Positions 1-10,128 are shown, numbered from the stretch's first letter. The stretch is 64,000 nt of DNA from Aliidiomarina celeris (GCF_003316875.1 NZ_QMIL01000001.1:682001-746000); one strand, 5' to 3'. Notes: generated by a model from the letters alone, not told the origin. Numbers and translations: made by a program.

Positions 1-3000
1 GATAACCACCACGCTCGCCACGATTCGCTTCGCTACCCGCACTAAGTACCGCTTCAACAAGCTGTGCTCGCTCTTCAGCAATGCGCTCGCGTTGGGCGGC
101 ATCCACTTCGCGGTCAAAATATTTTCGACCTTCAATCCAGGTTTGCTGTGGGCGCGCATAAGCCGACAGCGGATGGTTATTCCATATCACAAAGTCGGCA
201 TGCTTACCTGCAGTAATCGAACCTACATAGTCAGCAATTTCAAGCTGCTGAGCAGGATACAACGTCACCAGTTTGAGTGCTTCATGTTCGTCCATTCCAC
301 AATAGCGGACCGACTTTGCTGCTTCTGTATTTAATCGGCGTTGCAAATCATTGCTGTCGGAATTCAAGCTAGTGAGTACACCTGCGTCTTTCAAAATACA
401 AGCGTTGTAAGGAATGGCGTCGTATACCTCAAATTTAAAGCCCCACCAGTCGGCAAAGCTCGACGCTCCCGCACCATGTGCCGCTATTTCGTTGGCTACT
501 TTATAGCCTTCTAAAATATGCGTGAAGGTATGAATTTTAAAGCCAAGCTCATCGGCTACGTCGAGCAACGCCAATACTTCAGACGCCACGTAGCTGTGCA
601 CATGGGTATAGCGTTCGCTGTTGAGAATCTGCACCAAGGTGTCTAAGCGGTAGTCGCGGCGTGGTGGTGCCGTACGGCGACGCTCTGACCGACTTAGCCG
701 CGCATAGTCTCGTTGCGCCTGCTCATACTCACGCGCAGCTTGGAAGTAGTCGCGAATTAACGCCGCCACACCCATTCGCGTTTGCGGATAACGCACACGA
801 TACAAGTCGCCCCAGTTACTTTGTTTTACGTTTTCGCCCAATGCCATTTTAATTGTGGCTGGCGTTTCGGCGAACTTCAGACCTTCCGAGCCTTGGCCCC
901 AACGTAATTTAATTGCTTGGCCCTGACCACCAATAGGGTTTGCCGACCCATGCAACAAATGCGCAACGGTTGCACCACCCGCTAAGGAGCGATAAATATG
1001 GATGTCGTCTGGATTCACCACATCGCCAATGCGAACTTCTGCAGTAACCGCTTCACTCCCTTCGTTCACCCCTTGCGAAATTGCAATATGCGAGTGTTCA
1101 TCAATTAAGCCGGGAGTAATATGCATACCTGTGGCGTCAATTACTTCGTATCCGCGCGGTGTTGACAAGTTCTGTCCTACACGCTGAATTCGACCATTGC
1201 GTACTAAAATGTCCGCATTCTCCAATATGCCTTGGTCATCGGCTGTCCACACGGTGGCATTGCGAATGTGTAGATTCGCTTGCGTAGGTTGTTCGCTAAC
1301 ACCAAAACCAACGTTTGGCCATGTAAGCCGCCCAACATATTCAGGTGTGCCCGCGTTACGTTGCGTTTCCGCCGCCGCAGCTTCTGGCTCGTCACGCGTT
1401 GCGCTTAACGCAATGGCGCTGCCGTTAGCACTTACCGCACGACCAGAAAACGACGTTAGGCTTTCATGTTGCATGGCGAACCGATAGGTTCCCGGCAAAT
1501 CAAGGGCCCCAAGATCAGCCATAAACGACACACTGTCATTGTCTGCGCTGACAGCACGAAGATTCACCTCGGTTTCGCCCGCCACTAACTTACCTTGCAT
1601 GCGGCCATTGCCAGAGAGTGTCAATGTAAGCTCTTTATCGCCCAAGGTTAATGCATATTCGCCGCTAAAGTCGGCTGGGTTCATAGGCTTCAGTTCGTTC
1701 TCTTCGCCTTGCAACCACACCGACACAATTTCTCCTTGGTCAAATAAGTCGCCGCGCGAAACCACGAAGTCAGCACGATAGCCTGCAGCCAAACGCCCAG
1801 CTTGATCGGCAATACCCGCCATTTCTGCCGGCACCGTTGTTAATGCCGCAAGCGCTCGCTGTGGCGACAAACCATGGTCAATCGCTTTACGAACGTTCGG
1901 CCAGAAGTCACTGGTTTTACTCAAACCATGCAACGTAAGCGCGAATGGAATGTCTGCATTCGCAACCACAGCAGCATTGCCCGGAGCTCGTTCCCAGTGG
2001 CGTAGGTCTGCCAATGAAACGTCAAGTTCCGCAAATTGCTCGTTCAGTTCCGGTGCCGCAGGATAGTTTAGCGGTAATATTAACTTCATATTCGCCGCTT
2101 TCAGTTCGTTAATGCGAGCATATTCAAAACCAGAGCCCACAACAGTAATTGGCAACGAAAACTCAGCAAAAACGCGCGCCGCGCGTAATGCGTTCAATTC
2201 GTCACTTGCGTCGAATACAACACCGGTGCTGGCAATATTCGACAACGCCGAAAGTGCCGCGTTGAACTCTAAAGCGCCATTAGAGGTACTTAACCCTTGG
2301 GCTTCTTTGTACCAATTGGCGTCAGACAAAGTTTGCCGAATCAGTGCGATACTCCCCATTAATGAGCTAGGGTATTGCTGCGTTGAGCTGCCTTTGTCGA
2401 AAGAAGCGAAGTGCGCGGTTTGTGGACGGTAAATAATGTCGTTTGGTAAACGGTCTGCAAGCGATAAGGTGGTCGCACGGCCACGGAAAATACCGTCAAA
2501 ACGTGCCGACTGGACGCTGGTAAAACCTTGCTCAATGTAGCGTTTGGCATCGCCACTCTGAGCAGCAGCCGTTTCATACCAATTCTTCTCTGCATGAATG
2601 GCCGCATTGCTTGCGTTACCGCCTTCGCGCTCATTTGAATATACGGGCGCCTGTGACCGCCCTCGTGGGCCGCCCTGCTCGGGTTTCGCCACACCGTAAT
2701 TACTGTAGGGGTCGATAAACCCAGGGTAAATGGTATAGCCAGTAGCGTCGATAACACGCGCTCCCGCCGGCGCGCGGTTATTTCGCTCAATAGACCGAAT
2801 AATGCCACGCTCAATTACCAAGGTTGCATTTTCTACCCGCTGCCCTGGCTCCGTAATTAATGTTGCATTCGTAAGCGCAACAAGTTGCGGGTCGCGTTCA
2901 TGCAAACCGCGAACAGGTGTGGTTTGATCAGCCCAACTCAACATGCTTACGCTCGCAGCAAACACTGCTGTTGCGCTTAGCACCGTTATATTTCGCTTCA

Positions 3001-3001
3001 T
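1..3001 (-). CDS. Tandem amidohydrolase-family exported protein (3' end outside window)
   Basis: One open frame of 1000 codons runs from ATG at 3001 off the left edge, so the C-terminus is missing. The start follows a purine-rich AGAGGAAG and opens a signal peptide (MKRNITVLSATAVFAASVSM...). Two amidohydrolase-like modules are joined by a beta-rich linker of about 100 residues. In the first, the usual PGxIDxHxH signature reads PGFIDPYSN (Asp97 onward), so both metal-binding histidines are absent. In the second it is intact (PGLIDEHSH, His636 and His638), followed by HTFTHILEGYK and a TSLNSDSND segment that can supply the remaining ligands. It resembles imidazolonepropionase/prolidase-like amidohydrolases of marine gammaproteobacteria. 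The second domain is probably catalytic and the first structural. The substrate is unknown. Confidence 0.85.
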   Translation of the reverse strand, partial: MKRNITVLSATAVFAASVSMLSWADQTTPVRGLHERDPQLVALTNATLITEPGQRVENATLVIERGIIRSIERNNRAPAGARVIDATGYTIYPGFIDPYSNYGVAKPEQGGPRGRSQAPVYSNEREGGNASNAAIHAEKNWYETAAAQSGDAKRYIEQGFTSVQSARFDGIFRGRATTLSLADRLPNDIIYRPQTAHFASFDKGSSTQQYPSSLMGSIALIRQTLSDANWYKEAQGLSTSNGALEFNAALSALSNIASTGVVFDASDELNALRAARVFAEFSLPITVVGSGFEYARINELKAANMKLILPLNYPAAPELNEQFAELDVSLADLRHWERAPGNAAVVANADIPFALTLHGLSKTSDFWPNVRKAIDHGLSPQRALAALTTVPAEMAGIADQAGRLAAGYRADFVVSRGDLFDQGEIVSVWLQGEENELKPMNPADFSGEYALTLGDKELTLTLSGNGRMQGKLVAGETEVNLRAVSADNDSVSFMADLGALDLPGTYRFAMQHESLTSFSGRAVSANGSAIALSATRDEPEAAAAETQRNAGTPEYVGRLTWPNVGFGVSEQPTQANLHIRNATVWTADDQGILENADILVRNGRIQRVGQNLSTPRGYEVIDATGMHITPGLIDEHSHIAISQGVNEGSEAVTAEVRIGDVVNPDDIHIYRSLAGGATVAHLLHGSANPIGGQGQAIKLRWGQGSEGLKFAETPATIKMALGENVKQSNWGDLYRVRYPQTRMGVAALIRDYFQAAREYEQAQRDYARLSRSERRRTAPPRRDYRLDTLVQILNSERYTHVHSYVASEVLALLDVADELGFKIHTFTHILEGYKVANEIAAHGAGASSFADWWGFKFEVYDAIPYNACILKDAGVLTSLNSDSNDLQRRLNTEAAKSVRYCGMDEHEALKLVTLYPAQQLEIADYVGSITAGKHADFVIWNNHPLSAYARPQQTWIEGRKYFDREVDAAQRERIAEERAQLVEAVLSAGSEANRGERGGY

Positions 3002-3232
3002 TCTGCTTCCTCTTACCGTGGGTTATGAGAAGTTATTATGAATTTTCTATGTTAATGACGCTACAAGGTATTAAATACGCTCGCAGTACACTAGCATTAA
3101 AAGCCGCTTTACTTTTAAACTCTATGGTTATTAGACCAAGCGCGGGTGTTCTACGACAAAGCTCATCCACTCGACGTGAAAATGAGTATACTGTAGGTAA
3201 CAGTAACCAAAAACAGCCCAAGAGGATAGTTT

Positions 3233-3691
3233 ATGATTCGTTCAGTCAAGGTTTTGGTAAGTTTAGGCGCTCTGCTTATTACCCCTTCGTTACAAGCAGA
3301 ACCCTTCGAAAATGCGGCGGAAGCCGTTGAGTATCGGCAAAATGCTTTTTCTATGATTCGTGCTAACTTTGGCGTGCTCGCCGGTATGGCTCGTAACGAA
3401 ATCCCCTTCAATGCAGACGAAGCAAAAACGCGCGCACAAGCGGTGTATCATTTATCGTATATACCTTGGCAAGGTTTTGTAGGCATGGGTGAAAATGCCT
3501 ACGAAGGTACCGAAGCGCTGCCCGGAATTTGGCAAAACAAAGCCGACTTTAACAACAAAGCCGAAGCGCTTCGTAGCGCTGCAAAGGAGCTCGTAGAAGC
3601 GACAGAAAGCGGTTCAATGAACACCATCCGCCCTAAATTCATGGCTGTCGCACGCTCTTGTCAACAATGCCACGAACAATACAGAGATTAA
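3233..3691 (+). CDS. Cytochrome c' (class II c-type cytochrome)
   Basis: This 152-residue protein has a cleavable signal peptide (MIRSVKVLVSLGALLITPSLQA) and a single haem c attachment motif, CQQCH, at residues 143-147 right at the C-terminus. That placement is typical of the four-helix cytochrome c' family, which binds a five-coordinate haem in the periplasm and often handles NO or electron transfer. The ribosome site AGAGGAT sits before the ATG. The stop lies 4 bases before the cytochrome b561 gene, so the two are surely cotranscribed and may form a periplasm-membrane redox pair. The exact electron donor is not evident. Confidence 0.9.
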   Translation: MIRSVKVLVSLGALLITPSLQAEPFENAAEAVEYRQNAFSMIRANFGVLAGMARNEIPFNADEAKTRAQAVYHLSYIPWQGFVGMGENAYEGTEALPGIWQNKADFNNKAEALRSAAKELVEATESGSMNTIRPKFMAVARSCQQCHEQYRD

Positions 3692-3695
3692 AATA

Positions 3696-4328
3696 ATGCA
3701 AGTGCGGGTTTGGGACGGTTTTATTCGTGGTTTCCACTGGTTACTGTTAGCCACTTTTTTAGGGCTTTGGTTTACTGGTGGGAAAATTGAGCACATCGAT
3801 CGCCACGAACAACTGGGGCTTTTTATGCTCGCACTTTTACTTACTCGCATTATTTGGGGTTTTGTGGGAAGTGAGTCTGCTCGTTTTCAGCATTTCCTGG
3901 CCGGTCCAAAAGCAATCGTTGAGTACCTCAAAGCGCCCCGTGAATTCCAACGCTTCACCCATAACCCGCTCGGAGCTTGGTCGGTTGTAGCCTTGCTCAC
4001 GGTACTGCTCGCTCAGGTGGGTACGGGTCTATTCACCGACGACGCCATTTTCTATCGCGGACCACTGGCACACCTCGCAAGCTCAGATACACTGCGTCTA
4101 TTAACCGTATACCATAAGCAAATCATTAACTTCATTTGGGTGTTAGTAATTTTGCACGTTGTGGCGATAGTCGTGTACCGACTGCTCGGAAAAAATCTAG
4201 TGCCGGCAATGATTCATGGTAATCAAGCAGGGGAAGGCAATCAGAGACCTCCGGTTATTCGTCACGGCGGTTGGGGCTACCTATTACTCGCAGTAAATTG
4301 CATTTGGATATTCTATTTCCTTGGGTAA
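3696..4328 (+). CDS. Cytochrome b561-family membrane protein
   Basis: This 210-residue integral membrane protein has four main hydrophobic segments and an additional one at the C-terminus. Histidines typical of di-haem b561 proteins occur in the first helix region (RGFHWLLL), after the second segment, and in the YHKQ and LHVVAIVVY segments. It belongs to the bacterial cytochrome b561/CybB-HydC-like group that passes electrons between quinol and periplasmic cytochromes c. It starts 4 bases after the cytochrome c' stop, which argues for a two-gene operon in which the b-type protein reduces or is oxidised by the c' partner. The pairing is inferred from position. Confidence 0.88.
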   Translation: MQVRVWDGFIRGFHWLLLATFLGLWFTGGKIEHIDRHEQLGLFMLALLLTRIIWGFVGSESARFQHFLAGPKAIVEYLKAPREFQRFTHNPLGAWSVVALLTVLLAQVGTGLFTDDAIFYRGPLAHLASSDTLRLLTVYHKQIINFIWVLVILHVVAIVVYRLLGKNLVPAMIHGNQAGEGNQRPPVIRHGGWGYLLLAVNCIWIFYFLG

Positions 4329-4366
4329 CCTGAGGCTTAATCCTGCGAAGTTTAACGCAATGAGCT

Positions 4367-4747
4367 CTATTGACTTGCAGGTATAAACAGCCATTGTTCA
4401 ACAGAACTAACGAGCACCATGACTGAGTCTTGCTCAAACAAATTCGTATAAACAGTGGCTAGCTCTTTTACTTTCGGTAACTCATTCTCAGGAATAATTA
4501 GGGTAATAATCTTCGATTTTTCCGCTTGGCCTTGGTAATAACCAACGCTATCGACGACATTAAAGCCATTAAAACGTGTCGCTACTTCGGTTTTCTCAAA
4601 GTTCATCCACTCGGCAACGGAAACCTCGCCTTGTGGCATGTTCAGGCCAAAATACATTTGTACTTTAACGGCCCCATGCTCTGTTGCTGTCGCTATTCCC
4701 GCAACGGTAAAGAAGCACATAAGCGCGATAATTCTTATCCAAACCAT
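4367..4747 (-). CDS. DUF3574-like secreted small protein
   Basis: This 126-residue protein has an N-terminal signal peptide ending near ATATA. The mature part carries the pattern I associate with DUF3574: a VQMYFGLNMPQG strand, an SVAEWMNF helix, a GFNVVDSVGYYQGQ turn and an EKSKIITLIIPE strand. The function of that family is unknown. The gene is convergent with the cytochrome pair, separated by 38 bases, and has no obvious partner on its own strand. The family assignment is from pattern recognition only. Confidence 0.65.
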   Translation of the reverse strand: MVWIRIIALMCFFTVAGIATATEHGAVKVQMYFGLNMPQGEVSVAEWMNFEKTEVATRFNGFNVVDSVGYYQGQAEKSKIITLIIPENELPKVKELATVYTNLFEQDSVMVLVSSVEQWLFIPASQ

Positions 4748-4873
4748 AATTATCCAAAAGCTCCCGACAAAGTATAATCCGCCTATTTAAGCAGATACGG
4801 CTGCGGATCAAAATAGTCAGACCTTAAAAGCTGTGGTAGGCTTATTGTTCTAGCAGCAAATGGACAGTAGTTG

Positions 4874-5242
4874 ATGACCTCAATTCTAATTGCAGACGAT
4901 GACTTCATTAGTCTAGAAGTGCTGAAAGCTATGCTCAGCAGTTATAACGTTAATATTATTACCGCCCAAGATGGCAAACACGCATGTGATCTTGCACTCG
5001 AACACCAGCCCTCGCTCATTATTCTCGATTATGAAATGCCCGTAATGACCGGCGCAGAGGCCTGTGCGAACTTGCGGAAGAATTCTCAATTCAAGAACAT
5101 CCCTATTATCGCCTTAACCGGCCACCAAAGTTCCACCGAGTTAAATACCTGCCGCGACGCGGGAATGAATCAAACACTTCACAAGCCTGTCTCGCCCGAA
5201 GCTATCGCGGAGCTATTCAAGTCATACTTGCCAAATATTTAA
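4874..5242 (+). CDS. Single-domain response regulator (CheY-like receiver)
   Basis: This 122-residue stand-alone receiver domain has the acidic pocket ADDD near the N-terminus, the phosphoacceptor Asp in IILDYEMPVMTG, the conserved Thr in IALTGH and the Lys in LHKPVS. No output domain follows. A TTG lies immediately before the ATG, but I chose the ATG at 4874. No kinase is adjacent, so its partner must lie elsewhere, possibly one of the hybrid kinases in this window. The 3' end overlaps the convergent DnaJ-related gene by 4 bases. Confidence 0.88.
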   Translation: MTSILIADDDFISLEVLKAMLSSYNVNIITAQDGKHACDLALEHQPSLIILDYEMPVMTGAEACANLRKNSQFKNIPIIALTGHQSSTELNTCRDAGMNQTLHKPVSPEAIAELFKSYLPNI

Positions 5243-5898
5243 GGCTCGAACCGCGTTTTTAAGGTTTCGTATGCTGCTATGAATCGTTCCACTTGCTGCC
5301 CAGAGCCGCCTTTGTCGGGGTGGTATTGGTGCATTAGCTTTAAGTAGTGACGCCGGAGTTCTGCTCTCGACTGTGGCATATTCGTCAACGCTAGCACCTG
5401 CATACTTTGTTGAATGTCGTTCTCGGTAATAGCTTTAGGCCGGTAACCTTTCTCTGTAAAACGCTGCCAAAAGGCGTTAAGCCACTGCTCAACATCCAAA
5501 GCAGTAGTTCCTTCAAGGTTCTGCCAATCCATATAGTATGCGCGAAGCTTGTCTTCTCGGGCCAAACCATTGACCGCGGCTGCCAGTGGCACCACACGAA
5601 TGGCTAAGGTGTCAATTTCAAGGTCAAATAATCCTTGAGTACGCCACGTGTCTCGTAGACGATACAGTATATAAAAGAGAATAAAGTGGGTGCGGAATAA
5701 CGACAGTTCCGAACGCAGTGCGTCTTCCGCAAAGAATTGGTACGGTGGCTGCTGCAGCGTTTGAATCAATTCAAATTCGGTAATCGGCTGCTGTCGCTTC
5801 AGTAGTATATCAGCCACCACTTCCAGCACTCGCTCAACAAAGTCACGCTCTGGCTTTGAATTGTCATCGGTTAAATCGACTTTTGGCGCTGTCATCAT
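5239..5898 (-). CDS. DnaJ-related protein with C-terminal J domain
   Basis: This 219-residue protein has an N-terminal helical region typical of the DNAJ-related family (DUF/PF12339-like, PFAM name from memory) and a C-terminal J domain of about 55 residues containing the HPD tripeptide (MHQYHPDKGG), which stimulates DnaK ATPase. It has no Gly/Phe-rich or zinc-finger region, so it is a specialised type III J protein. Two in-frame ATGs occur at the start. GGAG lies one base before the first, so the second (5895) is spaced better. No operon partner is seen. Confidence 0.85.
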   Translation of the reverse strand: MMTAPKVDLTDDNSKPERDFVERVLEVVADILLKRQQPITEFELIQTLQQPPYQFFAEDALRSELSLFRTHFILFYILYRLRDTWRTQGLFDLEIDTLAIRVVPLAAAVNGLAREDKLRAYYMDWQNLEGTTALDVEQWLNAFWQRFTEKGYRPKAITENDIQQSMQVLALTNMPQSRAELRRHYLKLMHQYHPDKGGSGQQVERFIAAYETLKTRFEP

Positions 5899-6011
5899 AC
5901 TCCATAAATGGCTATGGTATTTTCGCCAAGGCTAACACAAGGCCCCTTTGCAACAAACTCCCCCCGAAGGCTGAGCACTACAAGCCACGCCACCACAAAT
6001 GAGCCTTTATG

Positions 6012-6040
6012 AAAAAAGCTCAGCGAATGCTGAGCTTTTT
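6012..6040 (-). terminator. Intrinsic terminator after the S8 protease gene
   Basis: The stem AAAAGCTCAGC/GCTGAGCTTTT with a GAAT loop is flanked by an A-run on one side and a T-run on the other. It sits 8 bases past the protease stop and can act in both directions. Confidence 0.85.
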
Positions 6041-6047
6041 AACAGGT

Positions 6048-9000
6048 TTACTCTCTCGTTCTCGGCGCGTTAGTTGCCGCCGGCTCACTGCGCTCTGAGG
6101 GCGGCAATAGTGTTCTGTGCACGCTATGGAAGTCTTCACTGAGCACTCGTTTGCCTTGGTAGATACCATAACCCGTATCACCATTTGCAGGTTCATTTTG
6201 TGCGTCGAAAATATAAAGGTCATCAATAAGCCAGCCACGGAAACCGTTATATAAACCGTCTCTGGTATTGAATAAGAACCGAATTTCTATCAATTCACCC
6301 GCAAATTGCGATAAATCGAACTCTTCCAATACCCACACGGGTTCACGATAATACCCTGCCGACGAAAACCCCTTCGGAGCTCTGTTGCTGTCGTTGGGGT
6401 CAACAAAAGGATTCAGCCGACGGATACGAATAAAGTCCGTCCAACCGACAACGCGAACATCAATTTGCATCCAGTCGTAGCCGTTTTCATTGGGGTTCAC
6501 AGACTCAATTTCCCAATAAGTTTGGAAACGCAGTATCGGCATATTGGTGCCCGTAAGGTCAATAACGGGTGATGTTAACTCACCCGAATGTGAACTCACA
6601 GAACGCCCACCACTATTTGGGCTATCGCTCGACGACTGCGTGCCAATAAAGCTACCCGTATCACTCTGTCCGTACCACCAGGCATACTCACCATCAAATG
6701 CTGACGGCAAGTTCGCGGTTTCAGTCGTGGCGTCGGGCGCTAAGGTAACATAACCACCCACTTGCAACTGATTCACCAGCGGCGTAGTAGTAAACGGGAA
6801 GCGATTCCACATGCCCGTAGTTAACCATCCACTGTCACTCTCGAAGCTGTCGGCATACACAGTTGACCCTTCTAAATCGTAAGGTTCAAGGACAAAATTC
6901 TCCGTCCGATCTTTACCTTGCAATACAATCACCTCTTCACGAACCACCGAAAGATGATTCGCTGCCGAAGCCTCCAAAATAAAGCTTGGAATAGGCTCGC
7001 CATTGGAAGCAATTTTTGAAATATTTGATATGACATACTGGCCATTTGCATTGGTTACTGCCGAAGCGAAGTAGCCATTCGTTAATTCACCACCCGAGAT
7101 ACGAACCGAAGCGCCTGCAATAGGCGAACCTTCGTTGTTGGTAACCAAACCACTAAGCGAACCGACCGCTTCCGCACTCGCATCGGTCATATTGACAAAT
7201 ACAACTGCATAGCCGGGTACAGCCACATGCGTGAGCGCAGTCGAATAGAAGTCTGCTAGCTCTGCATACAGCTTGTAGTCGCCCGGTTGCAGAAATACGC
7301 GCTGGACACCTTCTTCGTCGGTCATTCCTGTATTTTGGTAAATTATTCCGGGCGTACGTTCAAGCGCAAGTTGAGCGCCTTCTAGCGGCTCAAGTGTAAC
7401 CGTGTTACGTGCCACAAAATTCACCGACTGCACCGAGAATGGGTACTGTTTGGTAACCTCTAGTTCTGTTCCTGTTACGGTATTGCGCAGGGAAACCTGT
7501 GCCTCAATCTCATACCAAGCATAATCATGGTTAAGCTCAGTGACCACAACAGAGCTGTCGCTACTGCCACTACTCAAAATTTGCCATTCATCGCTCTGGC
7601 TCGCCCGCCCAGAAAGCTGGTAGCTTACTGCCTCTACGCTAAGCTCATTATCGAGAGGTACAACCGCTATCTCCACCTCTGTGCCGAACGGATTTGCGAT
7701 ATAATGCGACAACGAAACTTTGCCTTCCAATACTGCTAACGCTTGCTCCACCGCCGCTTTTACATTCAATTTTGGTATGGGTTGTTCGAGCGGTATCGCC
7801 GCCTCTGCGGAGCCACACTCAGGGCTTCGTTCAGTAATATAGTCCGTTGCGCTGTCCAGTAGAATAGCGCGCACATCTTCAGCGCTAAAATCTGGATATA
7901 CCGAATAAATAAGACTTACTGCACCCGAAACCAATGGCGTAGCGGCGGAGGTTCCACCGAAGCTCTCAGCACTACAGGTACCATAGCCATTCTCGCTACT
8001 CAAATAACGAGACTCTCCTTGTTCGGTAACGTCGTACGCTGACAAATACTCTGCCGGTGCCGCAATATCAACAGTTCTGCCATAGTTACTGTTGGGGAGT
8101 AACATACCGTTATTGTCGTGGGCTGCTACAACTAACACATTCGGTAGTGGCGAATAGGAGCCTTGGTTGTTTAAGTGTAGGGCACCATTTTTATTTGCTG
8201 CCGACCCCCCGTCGTTGCCTGCCGCCCACACATGTATGATGTCGTTAAAACTTAATGCTAAGTTCCGATAAGTGCGGGTATGGGCAAAGGCCAGTGCACT
8301 AGAAGCAATAGAACCCATGGGCCCCCAACTGTTATTGATAACGCGAAGGTTAATGCCGTTTTCTTCGTTTGCTTCGTTCAGTAGCGCCCAATAGCTCGTT
8401 AAGTTTGCCCGCGCTAACAGCGCCGGCGACTCCCAGTTGACCGCTGAGTTGCCCACGAGGTTATTCGTGTTTCCGATCAAAGCCGCACTAACCGCCGTAC
8501 CGTGAGAACGAACCGAAGAGGTATAACGCGTTTCATAGGCCCCTTCTAGCTCTTCATGATTGACAAAGTAGCCATCATCAAGAATCGCAATATGCACATT
8601 AGGGCTGCCGGTGGTGTGCGCCCACGCCCCCACAAAGTCCGCACCAGCTCCACTTTGTAGGTGCCAATTACCGCCTTCACCAGTCCAAGGTAATCCGTCG
8701 TCCGGAAGCTCACTGAATACAACGTTAGCCTCGGCCCCTGTGTAGGCACGTTGGTTCACCCCGGCTACGCCCGCTTCCAGCTTTAATTCCTCAAGCGCTT
8801 CAAGTGCAGCCACATCGTTGGGGCTAAACTCGATGAGCAAGCCGTCTATTTCGGAGTAGTCCACTAGCGTTAGTACACTATAATTCGCAACCAAAGACTC
8901 GAGTTCGGCGCGGCTTAAACTCCAGCTCGACACCCAAGCCTGATTACGAACCACGCCAATATACTCTTCTACGGGCACTGTGCCATCAAAGTCTACCAAC

Positions 9001-10112
9001 TCAGTTTCGTCTACTGGAATTGCAGAAGTGACATTAAATACCAGCTCTTTTTGCGTGTCTCCTGAGTGTGATGTAGCAAGAACTTGATAGGAGCCTACGC
9101 TGTCAGCGTTAAATCGAATACCGGCGTTTTCATTCAACACTGAAACGCTCACCTCATCCACATCGTTAACGAGAACCTGCCAAACAACGTTCCCAACCGG
9201 CTCTTCTGTTAATAAATGCGCTTCTACCTCGCCGTATTGTTCAGGAATATCGGAAAGTACGAGTTCTATTGCAGTTAATTCAGGAAAAACCGGAGTAATA
9301 GTTAAGATTACCGTGTCTGAATGCTCCGCTCCGTCGTTGTCGGTTACCGTAAGCTGGAACACTAAGCTGGTATCTTCGCTCACTTCAGGAGCCGTAAAAC
9401 GAAGTATAGAATCGGAGGCATCGGCCACGTTTACACTGGTGCCGCTCACTTGCTCCCAAAACCAGTCAACAATTTCTCCGTCTTCGTCGGTAGCAGAGCC
9501 TGCTTGTTCTACTTCACTACCACTAGGGAATTCTTGGTCGGCGCCAGCATTCGCCACAGGCGCTTGATTTTCCTCCAGAGCGGCTTCAACTTCACAAGCG
9601 GACGTGATTGGGCCCGTTTCATACAAGGGTGCATCAAAGCTACCGGCACAGCCACTCACCGACAGAACTCGATATTCGGCAGGAACCCAAGCCAAGCTAA
9701 ATTCAGCTGTGTCACCATGCACCACATTAGCGCTTTCAGGCGTCCATGTACCGCCCATGTTCACGCGAGTTGTAACAGTGTAAACGCGTGCCTCAAAGGT
9801 GGCGGTAACGGTACACGCGGAGGTAATCGCACCGGTTGTATAGGTTGAGCCGCTGAGCGAACCATTGCAGCCGCTTACTTGATCAATGTCGAAACCCTCA
9901 TTTGGGGTAACGGTAAAGGTTGTTGTTTGCCCTTCGGTAACCGTACGTTCCGACGGCGAGATACTACCGCCACTTTCAGCATTTGCAGATACCGTATAGG
10001 TTGCAGGAGGTGTAGATCCACCAGAGTCGTTGTCTGAGCTACCGCCGCAGCCCACTAAAATAATAGCCGAGATGGCTAAAATGCTTAGACGGGAAAATGT
10101 TAATGAGTTCAT
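6048..10112 (-). CDS. Giant S8 (subtilisin-like) serine protease lipoprotein
   Basis: This 1354-residue protein has a lipoprotein signal with lipobox LVGC (Cys22). Order: two bacterial-repeat modules (about 38-180, each with paired Cys), a PKD-like domain (about 183-275), a spacer, then a peptidase S8 domain with Asp512 (ILDDGY), His537 (SHGTAVS), the oxyanion Asn in WAAGNDG and Ser722 (GGTSAATP). After it come a carboxypeptidase-regulatory-like fold (SGLVTNNEGSPIAGASV) and a C-terminal beta-sandwich region resembling M6/MAM-type modules. It probably degrades extracellular protein while anchored to the outer membrane. The gene is monocistronic, bounded by a terminator and an upstream inverted repeat. 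RBS AAGGA precedes the ATG. Confidence 0.9.
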   Translation of the reverse strand: MNSLTFSRLSILAISAIILVGCGGSSDNDSGGSTPPATYTVSANAESGGSISPSERTVTEGQTTTFTVTPNEGFDIDQVSGCNGSLSGSTYTTGAITSACTVTATFEARVYTVTTRVNMGGTWTPESANVVHGDTAEFSLAWVPAEYRVLSVSGCAGSFDAPLYETGPITSACEVEAALEENQAPVANAGADQEFPSGSEVEQAGSATDEDGEIVDWFWEQVSGTSVNVADASDSILRFTAPEVSEDTSLVFQLTVTDNDGAEHSDTVILTITPVFPELTAIELVLSDIPEQYGEVEAHLLTEEPVGNVVWQVLVNDVDEVSVSVLNENAGIRFNADSVGSYQVLATSHSGDTQKELVFNVTSAIPVDETELVDFDGTVPVEEYIGVVRNQAWVSSWSLSRAELESLVANYSVLTLVDYSEIDGLLIEFSPNDVAALEALEELKLEAGVAGVNQRAYTGAEANVVFSELPDDGLPWTGEGGNWHLQSGAGADFVGAWAHTTGSPNVHIAILDDGYFVNHEELEGAYETRYTSSVRSHGTAVSAALIGNTNNLVGNSAVNWESPALLARANLTSYWALLNEANEENGINLRVINNSWGPMGSIASSALAFAHTRTYRNLALSFNDIIHVWAAGNDGGSAANKNGALHLNNQGSYSPLPNVLVVAAHDNNGMLLPNSNYGRTVDIAAPAEYLSAYDVTEQGESRYLSSENGYGTCSAESFGGTSAATPLVSGAVSLIYSVYPDFSAEDVRAILLDSATDYITERSPECGSAEAAIPLEQPIPKLNVKAAVEQALAVLEGKVSLSHYIANPFGTEVEIAVVPLDNELSVEAVSYQLSGRASQSDEWQILSSGSSDSSVVVTELNHDYAWYEIEAQVSLRNTVTGTELEVTKQYPFSVQSVNFVARNTVTLEPLEGAQLALERTPGIIYQNTGMTDEEGVQRVFLQPGDYKLYAELADFYSTALTHVAVPGYAVVFVNMTDASAEAVGSLSGLVTNNEGSPIAGASVRISGGELTNGYFASAVTNANGQYVISNISKIASNGEPIPSFILEASAANHLSVVREEVIVLQGKDRTENFVLEPYDLEGSTVYADSFESDSGWLTTGMWNRFPFTTTPLVNQLQVGGYVTLAPDATTETANLPSAFDGEYAWWYGQSDTGSFIGTQSSSDSPNSGGRSVSSHSGELTSPVIDLTGTNMPILRFQTYWEIESVNPNENGYDWMQIDVRVVGWTDFIRIRRLNPFVDPNDSNRAPKGFSSAGYYREPVWVLEEFDLSQFAGELIEIRFLFNTRDGLYNGFRGWLIDDLYIFDAQNEPANGDTGYGIYQGKRVLSEDFHSVHRTLLPPSERSEPAATNAPRTRE

Positions 10113-10128
10113 CGCTAATCCTTACATT

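Noticed and set aside
2359-2814. A 151-codon minus-strand frame.
   Set aside because: It is an alternative frame inside the tandem amidohydrolase, which has the conserved motifs in its own frame.
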